Below the pieces are notes generated by a model, which did not search any database, was not told where the DNA came from, and saw nothing but the letters and a program-made list of their open reading frames with translations. A stretch of DNA of 64,000 nt, taken from NCBI RefSeq assembly GCF_030272615.1, contig NC_081407.1, positions 148,117,744-148,181,743 of the forward strand, read 5' to 3'. The position numbers and the translations under genes are program-made. How positions within the stretch are numbered: the stretch's first letter is position 1; every line of letters starts with the position of its first letter. Shown here piece after piece: positions 22,801 to 33,150 of the stretch. Origin of the DNA: Cryptomeria japonica. Its lineage: Eukaryota > Streptophyta > Pinopsida > Cupressales > Cupressaceae.

Positions 22801-24310
22801 CTTATGGTGAGAGTTTTTTTGTCGCATCAAAAACTATCAATGAGAGGTGACAAAATAGTGCATCTTTCGTTATGCTCATCGTGGGAACAAACCGTCAACG
22901 CGAGCACATCTGAGTGGTTGGGTTTACACTAGGTGTTCCCTTGTCTTTCTCCCCAAGACATCCAATCGTTCTGAGCCACCTCGTAGCGACGGTTTCCCTT
23001 GAGTGCTCAAAGTGGAAAAAATGGTCAAACTTTGACGTCACATAACTCAGAGACTGTGTAACTTATGGATGATTCGTTTGAGCCTATGGGGTCATGTTAT
23101 CACCACCTAAAAAATCCTCTCTCGGTTTTGGACAACTCAATTTCATTTTCTTGTGGTGAGATTTTTTCTATCGCATAAAAAATCATCAATGAGAGGTGGC
23201 AAAATAGTGCATCTTTCATTTTGCTCGTCGTGGGAACAAACCATCAGTGCGAGGGTGTCCTAGTGGTCAGGTTTACACTAGGTGTTCCCTTGTCTTGCTC
23301 CCCAAGATGTCTGATCATTCTGAGCCACCTCTTAGCGATGTTTTCCCTTGAGCGCTCAATGTAGAAAAAAGATCAAACTTTGACATCACGTAACTCGGAG
23401 ACCGTGGCACTTATGGACAATTTTTTTGAATCACTACCTAAAAAATCGTCTCTCGGTTTTGAACAACTCGATTCCATTTTCTTGTGGTGAGATTTTTTCT
23501 GTCGCATCAAAAACCATCAATGAGAGGTCGCAAAATAGTGCATGTTTCATTTTGCTCATTGTGGGAACAAACTGTCAGTGTGAGTGTGTTTGGGTGGTTT
23601 GTTTTACACTAGGTGTGCCCTTGGCTTGCTCCCCAAGATGTCTGATCATTCTGAGCCACCTCGTAGCGACATTTTCCCTTTAGCGCTCAAAGTGGAAAAA
23701 TGGTCAAACTTTGACATCGTGTAACTCATAGATTGTGACACTTATGAATGATTTGTTTGAACCTATGGTGTCGTGTTGTCGCCTTCTAAAAAATCCTCTC
23801 TCGGTTTTGGACAAATCGATTCCGTTTTCTTGTGGTGATATTTTTTTTGTCGCATCAAAAAATGTCAATGAGATGTGGCAAAATAGTGCATCTTTCATTC
23901 TTCTCATTGTGGGAATGAACTGTCAGTGCGAGCACATCTGTGTGATCAGGTTTATGCTAGGTGTGCCCTTTTCTCGCTCCCCAAGATGTCTGATCGTTCT
24001 GAGCCACCTCGTAGCAACGTTTTCCCTTGAGTGCTCAAAGTGGAAAAAATGGTCCAACTTTGACGTCGCGTAACTCAGAGACCGTGACACTTATGGATGA
24101 TCCATTTAAACCTATGGGGTCATGTTGTTGCTTCCTAAAAGGGCATCTCCCAGTTTCGGACAACTCGATTCCATTTTTTGTGGTGAGATTTTTTCTATCA
24201 CATAAAAAACCGTCAAAAACTATCAGTGAAATGTGGCAAAATAGTGCATCTTTTGTTCTTCTTGTCATGGGAATGAACCATCTACACAAGTGCATCTAGA
24301 TGGTTGGCTT
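19805..24310. repeat. Satellite-like tandem array, monomer 331-364 bp
   Basis: The phrase tggcaaaatagtgcatctt and its variants recur at 19831, 20191, 20549, 20908, 22499, 22848, 23197, 23528, 23876 and 24234. Spacings are 358-360 in the first part and 331-358 later. One monomer is split by a solo LTR (20946-22172); its two parts sum to 359 bp. The array has nine complete monomers and partial ones at both ends. Each monomer has the inverted repeat GTCAAA-c-TTTGAC and ends near a ttgtggtgagattttttct block. Short frames inside are repeats of one another and not genes. The array replaces the expected 3' end of gene B. Confidence 0.95.
20946..22172 (+). mobile_element. GC-rich solo LTR (Gypsy-like)
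   Basis: A 1227-bp insertion starting TGTAGCGTCC and ending GCTTTACA, flanked by the direct repeat GTGGG (20941-20945 and 22173-22177). It is far richer in G+C than its surroundings. It contains a TATA-like agtatataaac near 21298 and two copies of a self-complementary GGACCAGGGCGC...GCGCCCTGGTCC block near 21119-21176. Orientation is inferred from the TATA box and its likeness to the LTR at 2100. Confidence 0.92.
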
Positions 24311-25006
24311 TCTCACCAATCAAAATCCAATCATCCAATACTAGTATTCTCACCCTTTCACACCTTATCTCAGTGCACTCTCAAGACTATAAATCATCCT
24401 TGCACAAACTCTGAAGAATGAGTATGATCATCACTAATATAGAAGTGATATTCTCTTCTAACCTTTCTACCCTTCTTGGTGCTATCATGTGCATGCATGA
24501 ATTCTATGTGTACAAAAATTGTAACCTGTGTAGAGTGGTAATACATAGATGGTACTTCATTTTGTGGCTTTAGTGTATAATTCTTAGCAAAATCAATGAC
24601 AAAGACAATAGTGTTGAGGGGGAAAGTGTCCTTACACAACTTGAATTGCTCATCTAACCAGCTAGCTCTATGTGTGTGACTTATGTACACATACACTAGT
24701 TTCTCTTGAAACATATTCATAAAATCAGCTACGCATATATCCCTTTTCACTAATTCACACCTCTTTAATTCTTTTCCATCTTTAACACCATATGTGACTA
24801 ACTTGTATTTTCCAATAGAAACTAGTTCCTTACCAATTTCATGTGTGTTATCCAGATGTAGGCATCTATGCAATTGTTGCAAACCGCCACATGTAGGACA
24901 AAAACCTCTCAAACACTTCATCTTATAGTAAATGCACCCATCATCTTGCCTACATAGTACACTTGAAATAAATTCTCTGGGTGACTTAGGAGGTGCTTGT
25001 AGACCA
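24311..25006 (-). pseudogene. DNA-T gene B, downstream half: DDE-like transposase core
   Basis: This continues gene B past NA-2. In frame are a Cys-rich segment (CLRGFCPTCGGLQQLHRC), then LVSIGKYKLVTYGV, WLDEQFKLC, a first candidate acidic motif in VFVIDFAKNY, QVTIFVH and a second in FYISDDHTH, ending SEFVQ before a stop at 24394. The spacing of IDFAKNY and SDDHTH resembles the D...DD layout of DDE-type transposases found in plant and animal transposons. The third acidic residue and the C-terminus are missing because the tandem array begins at about 24310. Superfamily unknown. Confidence 0.6.
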
Positions 25007-25904
25007 TGTTAGATATTTGGTTAATCCCAAAGACACTAAGAGGGGGGGTGAATCAGTGTCTGACTGGTAGATGAAAGATTTAAACTTATTTACATCTTTA
25101 TAACTGAAATTAAAATATCAGTAAGCAAATAATAATGCAGTAAATAAAAACAAAAGAATCATCATCAATGCACACCATAACACAGATATTTTTTTTGGCA
25201 AGGAAACTCGGTAAGGGAAAAACCTCAGTGGGATTTGTGACCCACGATATTTACTCACTCGCCAATATGAATAAATATTACTCAATACAATAGGGGCCTG
25301 CACATGCAAGAAGGCCAACTGCCTAAAGCGCACTGCTCATCACAAAATGGAGTCCCACTGACTACACAATTGGATGGTTAAATCCAATAACAATGCACTG
25401 CTTCAAAATAGCATCTCCAATGTTGGATTCAGTACCGGTTTAAGCTCTATCTGATACCTTTGCCAAAAACTTGTCAGTAAATGATTCTTCTCTCATAGAA
25501 TAGTCTTCTCTCTACTCTGCTTCTTATTCACTCTCAAAATAAAAACATCAAAGTGCATATACAATTATTTGGTATCATACATACATTTCATTACCTACTT
25601 CGCATATATACTACTACTCACAATATGACCTACAAGATCTCATACATATATGAGTCCTTACAATACATCATGTCACATATACAATTACAATTTACATTAC
25701 ATAAATAATACTATTGCCAAGTCAGCTTGGATGTCGGTATCATCTGTTGCCGATGCAAACTGGATGTTGGTGTGAATAAACTTTTAGTATCTTCCAATGT
25801 CGGTAGGTGAAGTCTTTTGCCAGTATAACCTGTGAACCATGTTGCCACTTAGTTGCCATCAATGACAACATCTATCATTCTCATATAAGTGTATAATGCC
25901 AACA
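25007..25904 (-). repeat. NA-2 3' LTR
   Basis: An 898-bp LTR with hairpin arms GTGGG (25229-25233) and CCCAC (25242-25246) and the U5-edge motif gagggggggtgaatcagt near 25040. It matches the 5' LTR at 30028. Confidence 0.95.
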
Positions 25905-26075
25905 ATCTCCCCCTTTGGCATTGATGGCAACACTCATGAGAAAAATAAAAACTGTGAAATCCAAACCTAAAAGTGCTCCCCCTGAGCAAATGATCTCCTT
26001 CTGTTTACTTTTCACCATGCCTTACACTATATATTTTTCTCATTATACCACTCTCCCTTTGACATCAATGACAAA
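25905..26075 (-). promoter_or_regulatory. NA-2 multiple polypurine tracts
   Basis: Minus-strand purine tracts lie at 25905-25919 (next to the LTR), near 25976 and near 26050, matching the NA-1 and SIRE arrangement. Confidence 0.75.
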
Positions 26076-26104
26076 GGATGTCAAAAGTATCAAAAATTCA
26101 AAAA

Positions 26105-26734
26105 TTACTTAGATACCTGTAGTTGGTTATGTACAATCTGATAAATATCCACCAAAACCAAGTTAAGACTCTGCAAAAACTTTGTATTGTTAGAAATTAT
26201 TGTTTCTGTCTGCCTGATCATTGCAGTGAGATAATGCATTTGTTGCTCTGGTGATCTGTCTCCTTGAATTGTTGCATTGGATAGTTCATTCTGGTGTGTT
26301 AGTAGATTATCCAATCTAGGACCAAGTTTATTCTTTAACTCCTGGGTTTTCATCTTCAACCTTTCTTTCTGTCTTTCCAGTTTTTAAATCTTTTCTTCAC
26401 AAATAGCCATTTCGTGATCCTAAACCAATGTTAGTTCCAAAGAACCAATCATGTTATCTGCAATATCATCAATCTCTTTATGAGTTTTCTTGATCTGCTC
26501 ATCAATGTCTTCATTGAAATGATGAGATTTGCAGGTTTTCCTGTATAATTCCTTGTATTCCAAAATGGTGGAATTAAATGTCGGTAGCAATGAATCAATA
26601 TGTCCTTTACAATCCTTTATTGTTTTGTCAAAGAATTCTTCTTTTTCCTTATTAACTCTTTTCTGAATATTTTCCTCATTTATTTTATCTACAAACTGAA
26701 TGTTAGAAGAAATGAATTTGGACAATGTGTCCAA
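26105..26734 (-). pseudogene. NA-2 ORF4: coiled-coil protein, broken
   Basis: Two minus-strand frames (26734-26420 and 26359-26105) make up a charged helical protein of about 200 residues. The segment YRKTCKSHHFNEDIDEQIKK aligns with NA-1 ORF5 (SKICQPHLF region), and the position just before the polypurine tracts is the same. No enzymatic motif is visible. Function unknown. Confidence 0.55.
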
Positions 26735-26989
26735 TTTACTTATTGAGGCAACAATGTGATCTACCTTTCATGCTGATGCAATCATTTGCAAAAATAGTCC
26801 TACTAGCTTTAGATATCAATTCATCAATTTCTTGCTTAGAATTAATAGGATGAACCACCAATAGTGCCTCAACCTTCAATTTCTTATCTAGTTCCATAAT
26901 AGACATTCTCTTGGCTTAAAGTATCAAATATAAATCATTTAGAAGAACATCTACAACTTCAATAAGAACCTTCTTATATATATCTAGAT

Positions 26990-27958
26990 ACAAAATTATA
27001 CTCTCCTCAATAGTATCCTTATTAGAATCTTGAAATAATGATAGAACTTACTAACATTACCAAGATTGCCATCCTGAGTTATTTCATTGATAAGTTTTGA
27101 GGGTGAAAGAGTATCGGATACCTTTTGTTCCGGTTTCTTTTGTGTAATTTTCTTCTTCTTCGGACTACTGGGCTCTCTCATAGCCTGTTATTTCTTTCTA
27201 AGTGTCCTTGTTTTTTGTGGTGATGGAGCAGGTGTTGGCGAGGGTTTTCTTTTCTTCCTTTCCACCCTTTTGAATTTTGCAGCCTTGTCATTGTCAGAAT
27301 TGGATGAGGTAGCCACAAGAGAAATATGTGCTACCAGTTGTTGTTCGAATTTTCTTTCTTGTTCAACAACACCTTTCATTGGATCAAGTTTCAACAATCC
27401 CTTTTTAACAACTTCAACAAAATTTGAAGCATCTTTTATTACTTTGTCTCTTTTCTTCCTCTGCTTCTACATAGTAACATCACTCTCTATAGTTTCTGCA
27501 GTGCCAAAGATCTTTTCTATCAGTTTCGGTGGAGCATCTAGCAGTATCTTGGCATAAGATTCCAAAATATTTGAATCAACTTCATTACCCATCTCAGTTA
27601 TCCAGATAGTTCTACATCTAACTACCTCCATCCATACTTCATCTCTTTTGATTACAAAGCATATATGTTTGTCATATTTATTAACAATGCTTTGAGGGAT
27701 TCTTTCCCTTTGTCTCATTTTTTCTTGAAAGTCCTTGAAATACTCTTATATCTGCTTATCACCATTAGAGCCCATGCTGGTGATTGCATCCTTTATCTGT
27801 TTTCCAACAGAAATATTATAGGCAAAGTCTTTGTGGCCTATACCGGGAATCACCTTTGAGAAGTATAGCATTAAACATACAAATAAATTGCCAAATTTGA
27901 AAGTTCCCTTCTTGTCACCTTTGATCTTATCCATATTTTCTATCAGTTCATCTTTCAA
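26990..27958 (-). pseudogene. NA-2 ORF3: C-terminal part of the conserved unknown protein
   Basis: Fragments at 27958-27746, 27718-27467, 27397-27188 and 27181-26996 line up in order with NA-1 ORF3. Shared blocks include TFKFGNLFVCLMLYF (NA-1: RFKFGQLLVGLFFYF, in the gap between its ORF2 and ORF3), the VGKQIKDAI helix, MRQRERI, YDKHICFVIK, WMEVV and LESYAKILLDAP. The tail is Lys/Pro/Ser rich (ERKKRKPSP, SPKKKKITQKK). Two or more frameshifts separate the parts. The basic tail suggests nuclear or nucleic-acid targeting, by inference. Confidence 0.65.
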
Positions 27959-27967
27959 CCATCCACA

Positions 27968-28641
27968 CTAATCAATTTTAGCATTGTTCATTATCATCTC
28001 ATAGGCACTATGAATGCATAGACGTGAAACATAATTCAGCCTGTTAGTATGTGCCACCTTATATCCAATAACCATACTAGCATATTTGACATTGTTATCA
28101 GTTATATCGCTAACCCTAAGTAATGTGTTATCTGATGTTGCATCGGTTAAGTTCATAACCTCTTTGTTTGTAATTTTATTTTTTTCTCAGGCCTAGTGCT
28201 GGTAGAAGGTAAACCAGTAATAGCATTAATTGTTTCCTTAGTGATTTTGAAAATTGATTCTAGCCATAAAAATTCACCGTGAACCCTGCGAAAAAGATAA
28301 CGGACAGTCCCATCTAAAAATTTAGGTATGTGAAGGATGCCATGAACCCTAAATCTTCCACAATCTTGTGTTCCGGTTTGACTATACCTTGGTTGTCAGT
28401 GATAACATTCATGAACATGTTCTTTATATCCTCGAACCCTAAATCTTTGATGTTACAATGAATGTATGCCCTAGGGTCTTCAGCAAATGCAAATCCCTTA
28501 AGGATTTTTAAAAAATGCACCAATGGAGTCATCCAACTTAGCTATCTTAAGGATTATCTTAAAGACTAGTCTAGGATGCTTGATGTTTTTTACAATAGTA
28601 GGGTTTGCAATGAATTCAGGAATGGAAGATGAAGAATCCAT
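27968..28641 (-). pseudogene. NA-2 ORF2: N-terminal part of the conserved unknown protein
   Basis: The start is MDSSSS at 28641. It continues with IHCNIKDLGFEDIKN, RVHGEFLWLE, a GLPSTSTRP loop, then KYASMVIGYKVAHTNRLN and HSAYEMI, all colinear with NA-1 ORF2. At least two frame changes and one stop (before 27968, after the AKID codons) break it. In NA-2 the ORF2 to ORF3 junction has only a single stop, which supports an original single protein covering both. Family not recognised. Confidence 0.65.
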
Positions 28642-28930
28642 GTCGTAAGATAAATACCTTTTAACTGAAAACCTTGGATGCCCTGAAAAACTTATTGCTT
28701 TTCTTCTTGAATGCTGGTTTTCAACTTTTGTGCTCTTCGAATACTTGAATGCTTTGGTGAATTGAAATGATGAATTCTAGTGCTTTATAACCAAAAAGTT
28801 AACTTACAACCGCAATAAATGCTTCGTCGATTAAGTGAAATTTCCATGTAACTCAACATATGTGTCGGTAAAGAAGAATTGTGACTTCTTACCACCATCT
28901 GAGGGTAAAATGCATGATCTTCAATTGGTT
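28642..28930 (-). other. NA-2 non-coding spacer between ORF1 and ORF2
   Basis: About 290 bases without a supported minus-strand frame, matching the position of the NA-1 spacer 10750-11269. Confidence 0.35.
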
Positions 28931-29956
28931 GTCTTACCCCTAAGGATTATTCCTTAATTAGATGAAGAATCTCCTGTCAGTGAAGGAATGCTCTGTTCTG
29001 TCGGTGCAGAGACAGGATCATCATTTCTTTGATCTCTCTGCTTGACCCATTGTTTAGTGAATTATTGCTTGATTTCATTCACCTTTTCTTTGCCTTTGTC
29101 ATTAGATCCTTTGTTTTTTGTTGGTACATTATTGCTTCTATAAAATCTTGCAATATGCCCAATCTTGTTGCATGCATAAAAGGTTACATTGTTTCTTTGA
29201 ATAGCTTTTTTATAACCTTGACCGGTTTGAGTTCTGCATTGATTAGATAGATGTCCAAATCTACAACAAACATATCATTTTACATTCATTCTACAATTAT
29301 CTGAGTTATGACCATGTTTATTGCATTTGGAACATTGACCGATGGATGAGTTTGTATTCTGATTATTCCTAAATCTGCACTAATTTTCTCTATGACCAAA
29401 TTTGTTGCAATTAAAACATTTCCCATTGAATTTATAAGTATTAGGTTTCCTTACCAGTTTGATGTGATCATGATTGTTTGTAGTTCCATAAATTTCTCCA
29501 TGTTCAAATCCAAGTCCAACTGTTTCTCCATCAGGTTTTTGACTTTTCAACATATCATCAAGCTTGTCTGAACTCTTTTTGAATTTGTCTTTGTATTCAT
29601 TTGCATTTATTTGATCTTTTATTAAGTCTTCTGGCCAAATCTTTCTCATTCTTCTTTCTATCTTCAATATCCTTACATAATCTCATGGTTAAATCTTGCA
29701 TCTCATTCTTCATGTTACTATTCTCTTGTCTTAGTTTCTCTACAATATCTCTGAGAGTTTCTTTTTCTTCATCACTATGTTTTTATAGTTGCTCATGTAA
29801 TTATTTTCTCTTGTTTTGTGCCTTGGCCAAGTTTTCTTGAAGTGATTTGATGAATTCCTGAGCAGTTCTGAGTTCACCTTCCAGTTTGATATTCTTTAAT
29901 TTTTTTGCATCAAAATCTTCAAGAGCTCCTTCCAATTGTTGTCTCAATCTTTCCAT
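28931..29956 (-). pseudogene. NA-2 ORF1: coiled-coil protein with CCHC knuckles (Gag-like), broken
   Basis: The probable start is the ATG at 29956 (MERLRQQLEGALEDFD). A coiled coil of about 130 residues follows, broken by stops. Knuckle-like units then run CFNCNKFGHREN, CSKCNKHGHNSDNC, a third in which the first Cys codon is now TGA (YVCCRFGHLSNQC), and YACNKIGHIARF with the final Cys lost. The order, the spacing and a defective third knuckle mirror NA-1 ORF1. Like it, this protein starts within 70 bases of the primer site, where Gag is expected. Confidence 0.65.
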
Positions 29957-30013
29957 CGGTACCAGTTTCAGAATCTTCCTCAAGTTGTTAGGCTTCTACA
30001 AATAGAGGACCAG

Positions 30014-30025
30014 GCTCTGATACCA
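30014..30025 (-). promoter_or_regulatory. NA-2 primer binding site
   Basis: Minus-strand TGGTATCAGAGC, complementary to initiator-Met tRNA, two bases from the 5' LTR edge. Confidence 0.92.
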
Positions 30026-30027
30026 AT

Positions 30028-30942
30028 TGTTAGATATTTGGTTAATCCCAAAGACACTGAGAGTGGGGGGTGAATCAGTGTCTCACTGGTAGATGAAAGA
30101 TTTAAACTTATTTGTAACTTTATAACTGAAATTAATATACCGATAAGCAACTAATAATGCAGTAAAGAGAAACAAAAGAATCAGCATCAATGCACACCAT
30201 AACACAGATATTTTTTTGGTGAGGAAACCTGGTAAGGGAAAAACCTCGGTGGGATTTGTGACCCACAATATTTACTCATTGGCCAATATAAATAAATATT
30301 ACTTAGTACAATAGGGGCATGCACATGCAGGAAGGCCAACTACCTAGAGCTCACTGCTCATCACAAAATGGAGTCCCACTAACTACACAATTGGATGGTT
30401 AAATCCAATAACAATGTACTACTTCAAAATAGCATTTGCAATGATGGATTCAGAACCAGTTTAAGGTATGTCTTATACCTCTGCCAAAACCTTGTCAGTA
30501 AATAATTTTCCTCTCATAGAATAGTCTTCGCTCTGCTCTGCTTCTTATTCGCTCTCATAATAAAAACATCAAAGTGCATATACAATTATTTGGTATCATA
30601 CATAAATTTCATTACCTACTTTGCATACATACTACTACTCACAAAATGACCTACAAGATCTCATACATATATGAGTCTTTACAATACATCATGTCAGCTA
30701 TACAATTACAATTTACATTACATTAACAATATTATTGCCAAGTCGGCTTGGATGTCAGTATGATCTGTTGTTGATCTAAACTGGATGTCGGTGTGAATAA
30801 ACTTATAGTATCTGTCGGTGCCGGTAGGTGAAGTCTTTTGCCAGTATAACCTGTGAACCATGTTGCCACTTAGTTTCCATCAACAATTAGTTGCCATTAA
30901 TGACAACATCTACCATTCTCATCTAAGTGTATAATGCCAACA
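30028..30942 (-). repeat. NA-2 5' LTR
   Basis: A 915-bp LTR ending GCCAACA beside the GACCA target duplication. Hairpin arms GTGGG/CCCAC lie at 30249-30266. Confidence 0.95.
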
Positions 30943-30947
30943 GACCA

Positions 30948-32168
30948 CATTCCTGCAAAACATCGTTAATGTGCAAATTACAACATATATAGCGATAAAT
31001 ATTATAACGCGTGGAAAATTCAACATGGGCCCTACAACAACATGTAGTGCGTGCATAATTAATCTTAACATAAAATGGTTTTGTCATCTCAAAAAAAATT
31101 TTGACTAATTTTAATCTGAGGAATGATTTGAAGAAACCTTTCATAAAATTATGTTTGAGTTGTATCTAAATAGTGTTTTGGATGTGGCTCATGATTACTA
31201 ATTCCAATTCGCCTTCTAACAACATCTTTTTGGTTGGGTGAAACCCTTGTGTTGTCATGCCAATATTTCTCAATTAATGTTCTTAGTGCATCAACAACAA
31301 CCTTGTCCTTGCGTGGGAGTCTACCCGAGAATGCCCAAAGAGAATTATTGTTAGGATCCTTGATTTTCTCTCGCCTCTCTAAGGCATAGAGTAATGTGGT
31401 TCTACTTATCCTTAACGACTTGGTTGTTTTTCTTATTAAATGAGATTTTTTCATTTCCTTTCCCATTATGGTTGATGTGAGCACACGATGAGTAACATTA
31501 GCATCTTTAGTGCGTGATTTTGAACCAATGGCTTGGTATGCATCAAAAAGATTTCTCACAATGGTTCTTTCACTACTATTTTCAGATGTTCTTAACCCGA
31601 AAATTTTCATTGTCTCTCTAAATTTTATATTTTTAATCATTTCAACAACTAATTGGCTTCTTCCACTTTGATTTAAGTTTTCATAATAGTTATTCCAAAT
31701 TCTTCTAACCGTTCTTCTACAAGTTCTTTCAAAAAATTTATGATGCATTGGCTTCACAATATTTTCATCAATATCTATTAGGAACTTTGGTTTTCTACGA
31801 ATTATTCTAAGAGGTGTTAAGATCGGTGCATGCTCTTCATTTTAATTAGGTTCATTATGTGCATTGATCACATCAAATTCAAATGGTATATCTTCTTCAA
31901 TTTCATTAACGTGTGCATTCACCAAATCATTTTCAAATGGTGTATGTTCATTGCATTCATTAGGTGCATTAATCATATGTATTTGAATCGGTGTATGTTG
32001 ATCATTTTGATTTGGTGCATTCATCATAACAATTTCAATTGTTGAATGTTCATCACTTTTATTAGGTGCATTAGATGGCGTACCTTCACGTAATCTCCAC
32101 ATACGCTCCCTTTGTCTTTCCTTTGCTACCTCTCTTTGTTCATTTGTTCCTCTCTTGTTCTTTCCCAT
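30948..32168 (-). pseudogene. DNA-T gene B, upstream half: transposase-like protein
   Basis: The start is MGKNKRGTNEQREVAKERQ at 32168. An Asn/Asp/Glu-rich segment with repeated MNAPN motifs follows to a TAA at 31842-31844, after which the same frame stays open from 31841 to 31149. That part contains RRIWNNYYENLNQSGRSQL, HRVLTSTIMGK, SGRLPRKDKVV and HPKHYLDTTQT. A frameshift then moves coding to another frame with KPFYVKINYARTTCCCRAH and CCNLHINDVLQECG up to the NA-2 insertion. The Cys-Cys-Cys...His cluster could bind zinc. The layout of a DNA-binding N-terminus, Cys cluster and DDE-like core at 24394-24921 suggests a transposase. I infer that role from context and motif spacing. Confidence 0.6.
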
Positions 32169-32540
32169 TGTCCTACACATAAAATCATGATTACAATCCA
32201 CAATCAAATAGCAAAAAAACAAAAAAAGATCATCATTTTGTTATAATCTAAAGTAACAATAATAAAATAACTTCAAAAAAACCAAAATACAAGACAAATA
32301 AATCATGATCAAAGCAAAAAACAACAAATGATCCTCATTTTTTTATAATGTAAAGTAACAATGATAAAATAACTTCAAAAACAATCCAATATACGAGACA
32401 AATCAATCATTTCAAAGAAAAAGTGACAAAAAAATATGAAAACCTGACTATTACTGTCCTAGAAAATCATGTGCAAAAGAAGTGGGGCCTTCAAACAACT
32501 TGCAATACTATTTTCTAGGTCGTTGGGACTAAAATCTATT
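32169..32540. other. DNA-T spacer upstream of gene B
   Basis: AT-rich sequence with two similar segments (caaaatacaagacaaataaatcat near 32283 and aatatacgagacaaatcaatcat near 32388). It would hold the gene B promoter. No clear core promoter was identified. Confidence 0.35.
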
Positions 32541-32706
32541 AAGATTTTTCCATAACCCGTACAGTTTATGGAAACCTTTAATGTGAACCTTCACAATTTC
32601 TCATAAGTCATATAGGTTATGTAGAACTACAAGTTTTGGCAAAATGTAGAACTACAAGTTTTATGGAGATTAGGAAAATGGAGAGGGGGAGAGGGAGAGG
32701 GGGAGA

Positions 32707-32708
<2 letters not shown>

Positions 32709-32803
<95 letters not shown>
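32709..32803. repeat. (GA)n microsatellite
   Basis: About 95 bases of uninterrupted GA. It generates artefactual Ser/Leu or Glu/Arg frames on both strands. Confidence 0.98.
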
Positions 32804-32805
<2 letters not shown>

Positions 32806-32864
32806 GGGGGAGATGGGGTAAGAGAGAGAATAGGAGATAGGAAGAGAGGAATAAAATAGGATAA

Positions 32865-32879
32865 GGAGAGAGAGAGAGA

Positions 32880-32910
<31 letters not shown>
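32865..32910. repeat. Second (GA)n microsatellite
   Basis: A shorter GA run with one interruption (acaa), adjacent to an LTR fragment. Confidence 0.95.
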
Positions 32911-32930
32911 GTATTTGGCACTCATGGTCA

Positions 32931-33150
32931 GAGCTTAAACCGGTACTGAATCCAACATTGCAGATGCTATATTGAAGTAGTACATTGTTATTACATTTAA
33001 CCATCCAATTGTAGTTAGTGTGACTCCTATTTTGTGATTGAGCAGAGAGCTCTAGGCGGTTGGCCTTTCTGCATGTGCAGACCCCATTATTGTATTCACT
33101 TACTAACTGTAGTAGTATCATCTAATTGTGGGTAAGTTTTCCCACCATGC
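32931..33150 (+). mobile_element. LTR fragment of SIRE-B type inside DNA-T
   Basis: About 220 bases match SIRE-B LTR 35893-36108: cagagcttaaaccggtactgaatcc, tctaggcggttggcctttctgcatgtgcag and the hairpin gtgggtaagttttcccac. There are no LTR edges, so this is a remnant of an older insertion sandwiched between GA repeats and palindromes. Confidence 0.8.

Larger units (their letters stand above)
25007..30942 (-). mobile_element. NA-2: second non-autonomous, pol-less Sirevirus-related element
   Basis: A 5936-bp element with LTRs at 25007-25904 and 30028-30942, both starting TGTTAGATATTTGG and ending GCCAACA. It has an exact 5-bp target duplication GACCA (25002-25006, 30943-30947), a primer site at 30014-30025 and polypurine tracts from 25905. 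The interior lacks pol. It carries the same gene order as NA-1 but with more stops and frameshifts. It interrupts DNA-T gene B. Confidence 0.95.

Noticed and set aside
20015-24299. Several 70-110-residue frames with similar sequences
   Set aside because: They repeat with the satellite monomer, shift frame between monomers and have no domain.
27087-27557. 156-residue plus-strand frame with a hydrophobic N-terminus
   Set aside because: It is antisense to the NA-2 basic-tail region that matches NA-1 ORF3.
30923-31144. 73-residue frame as an independent small gene
   Set aside because: It overlaps the NA-2 LTR edge; the part outside it is a frame-shifted piece of gene B.
32617-33121. Frames encoding long Ser-Leu or Glu-Arg repeats
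   Set aside because: They arise from the GA microsatellites, which are open in every frame.
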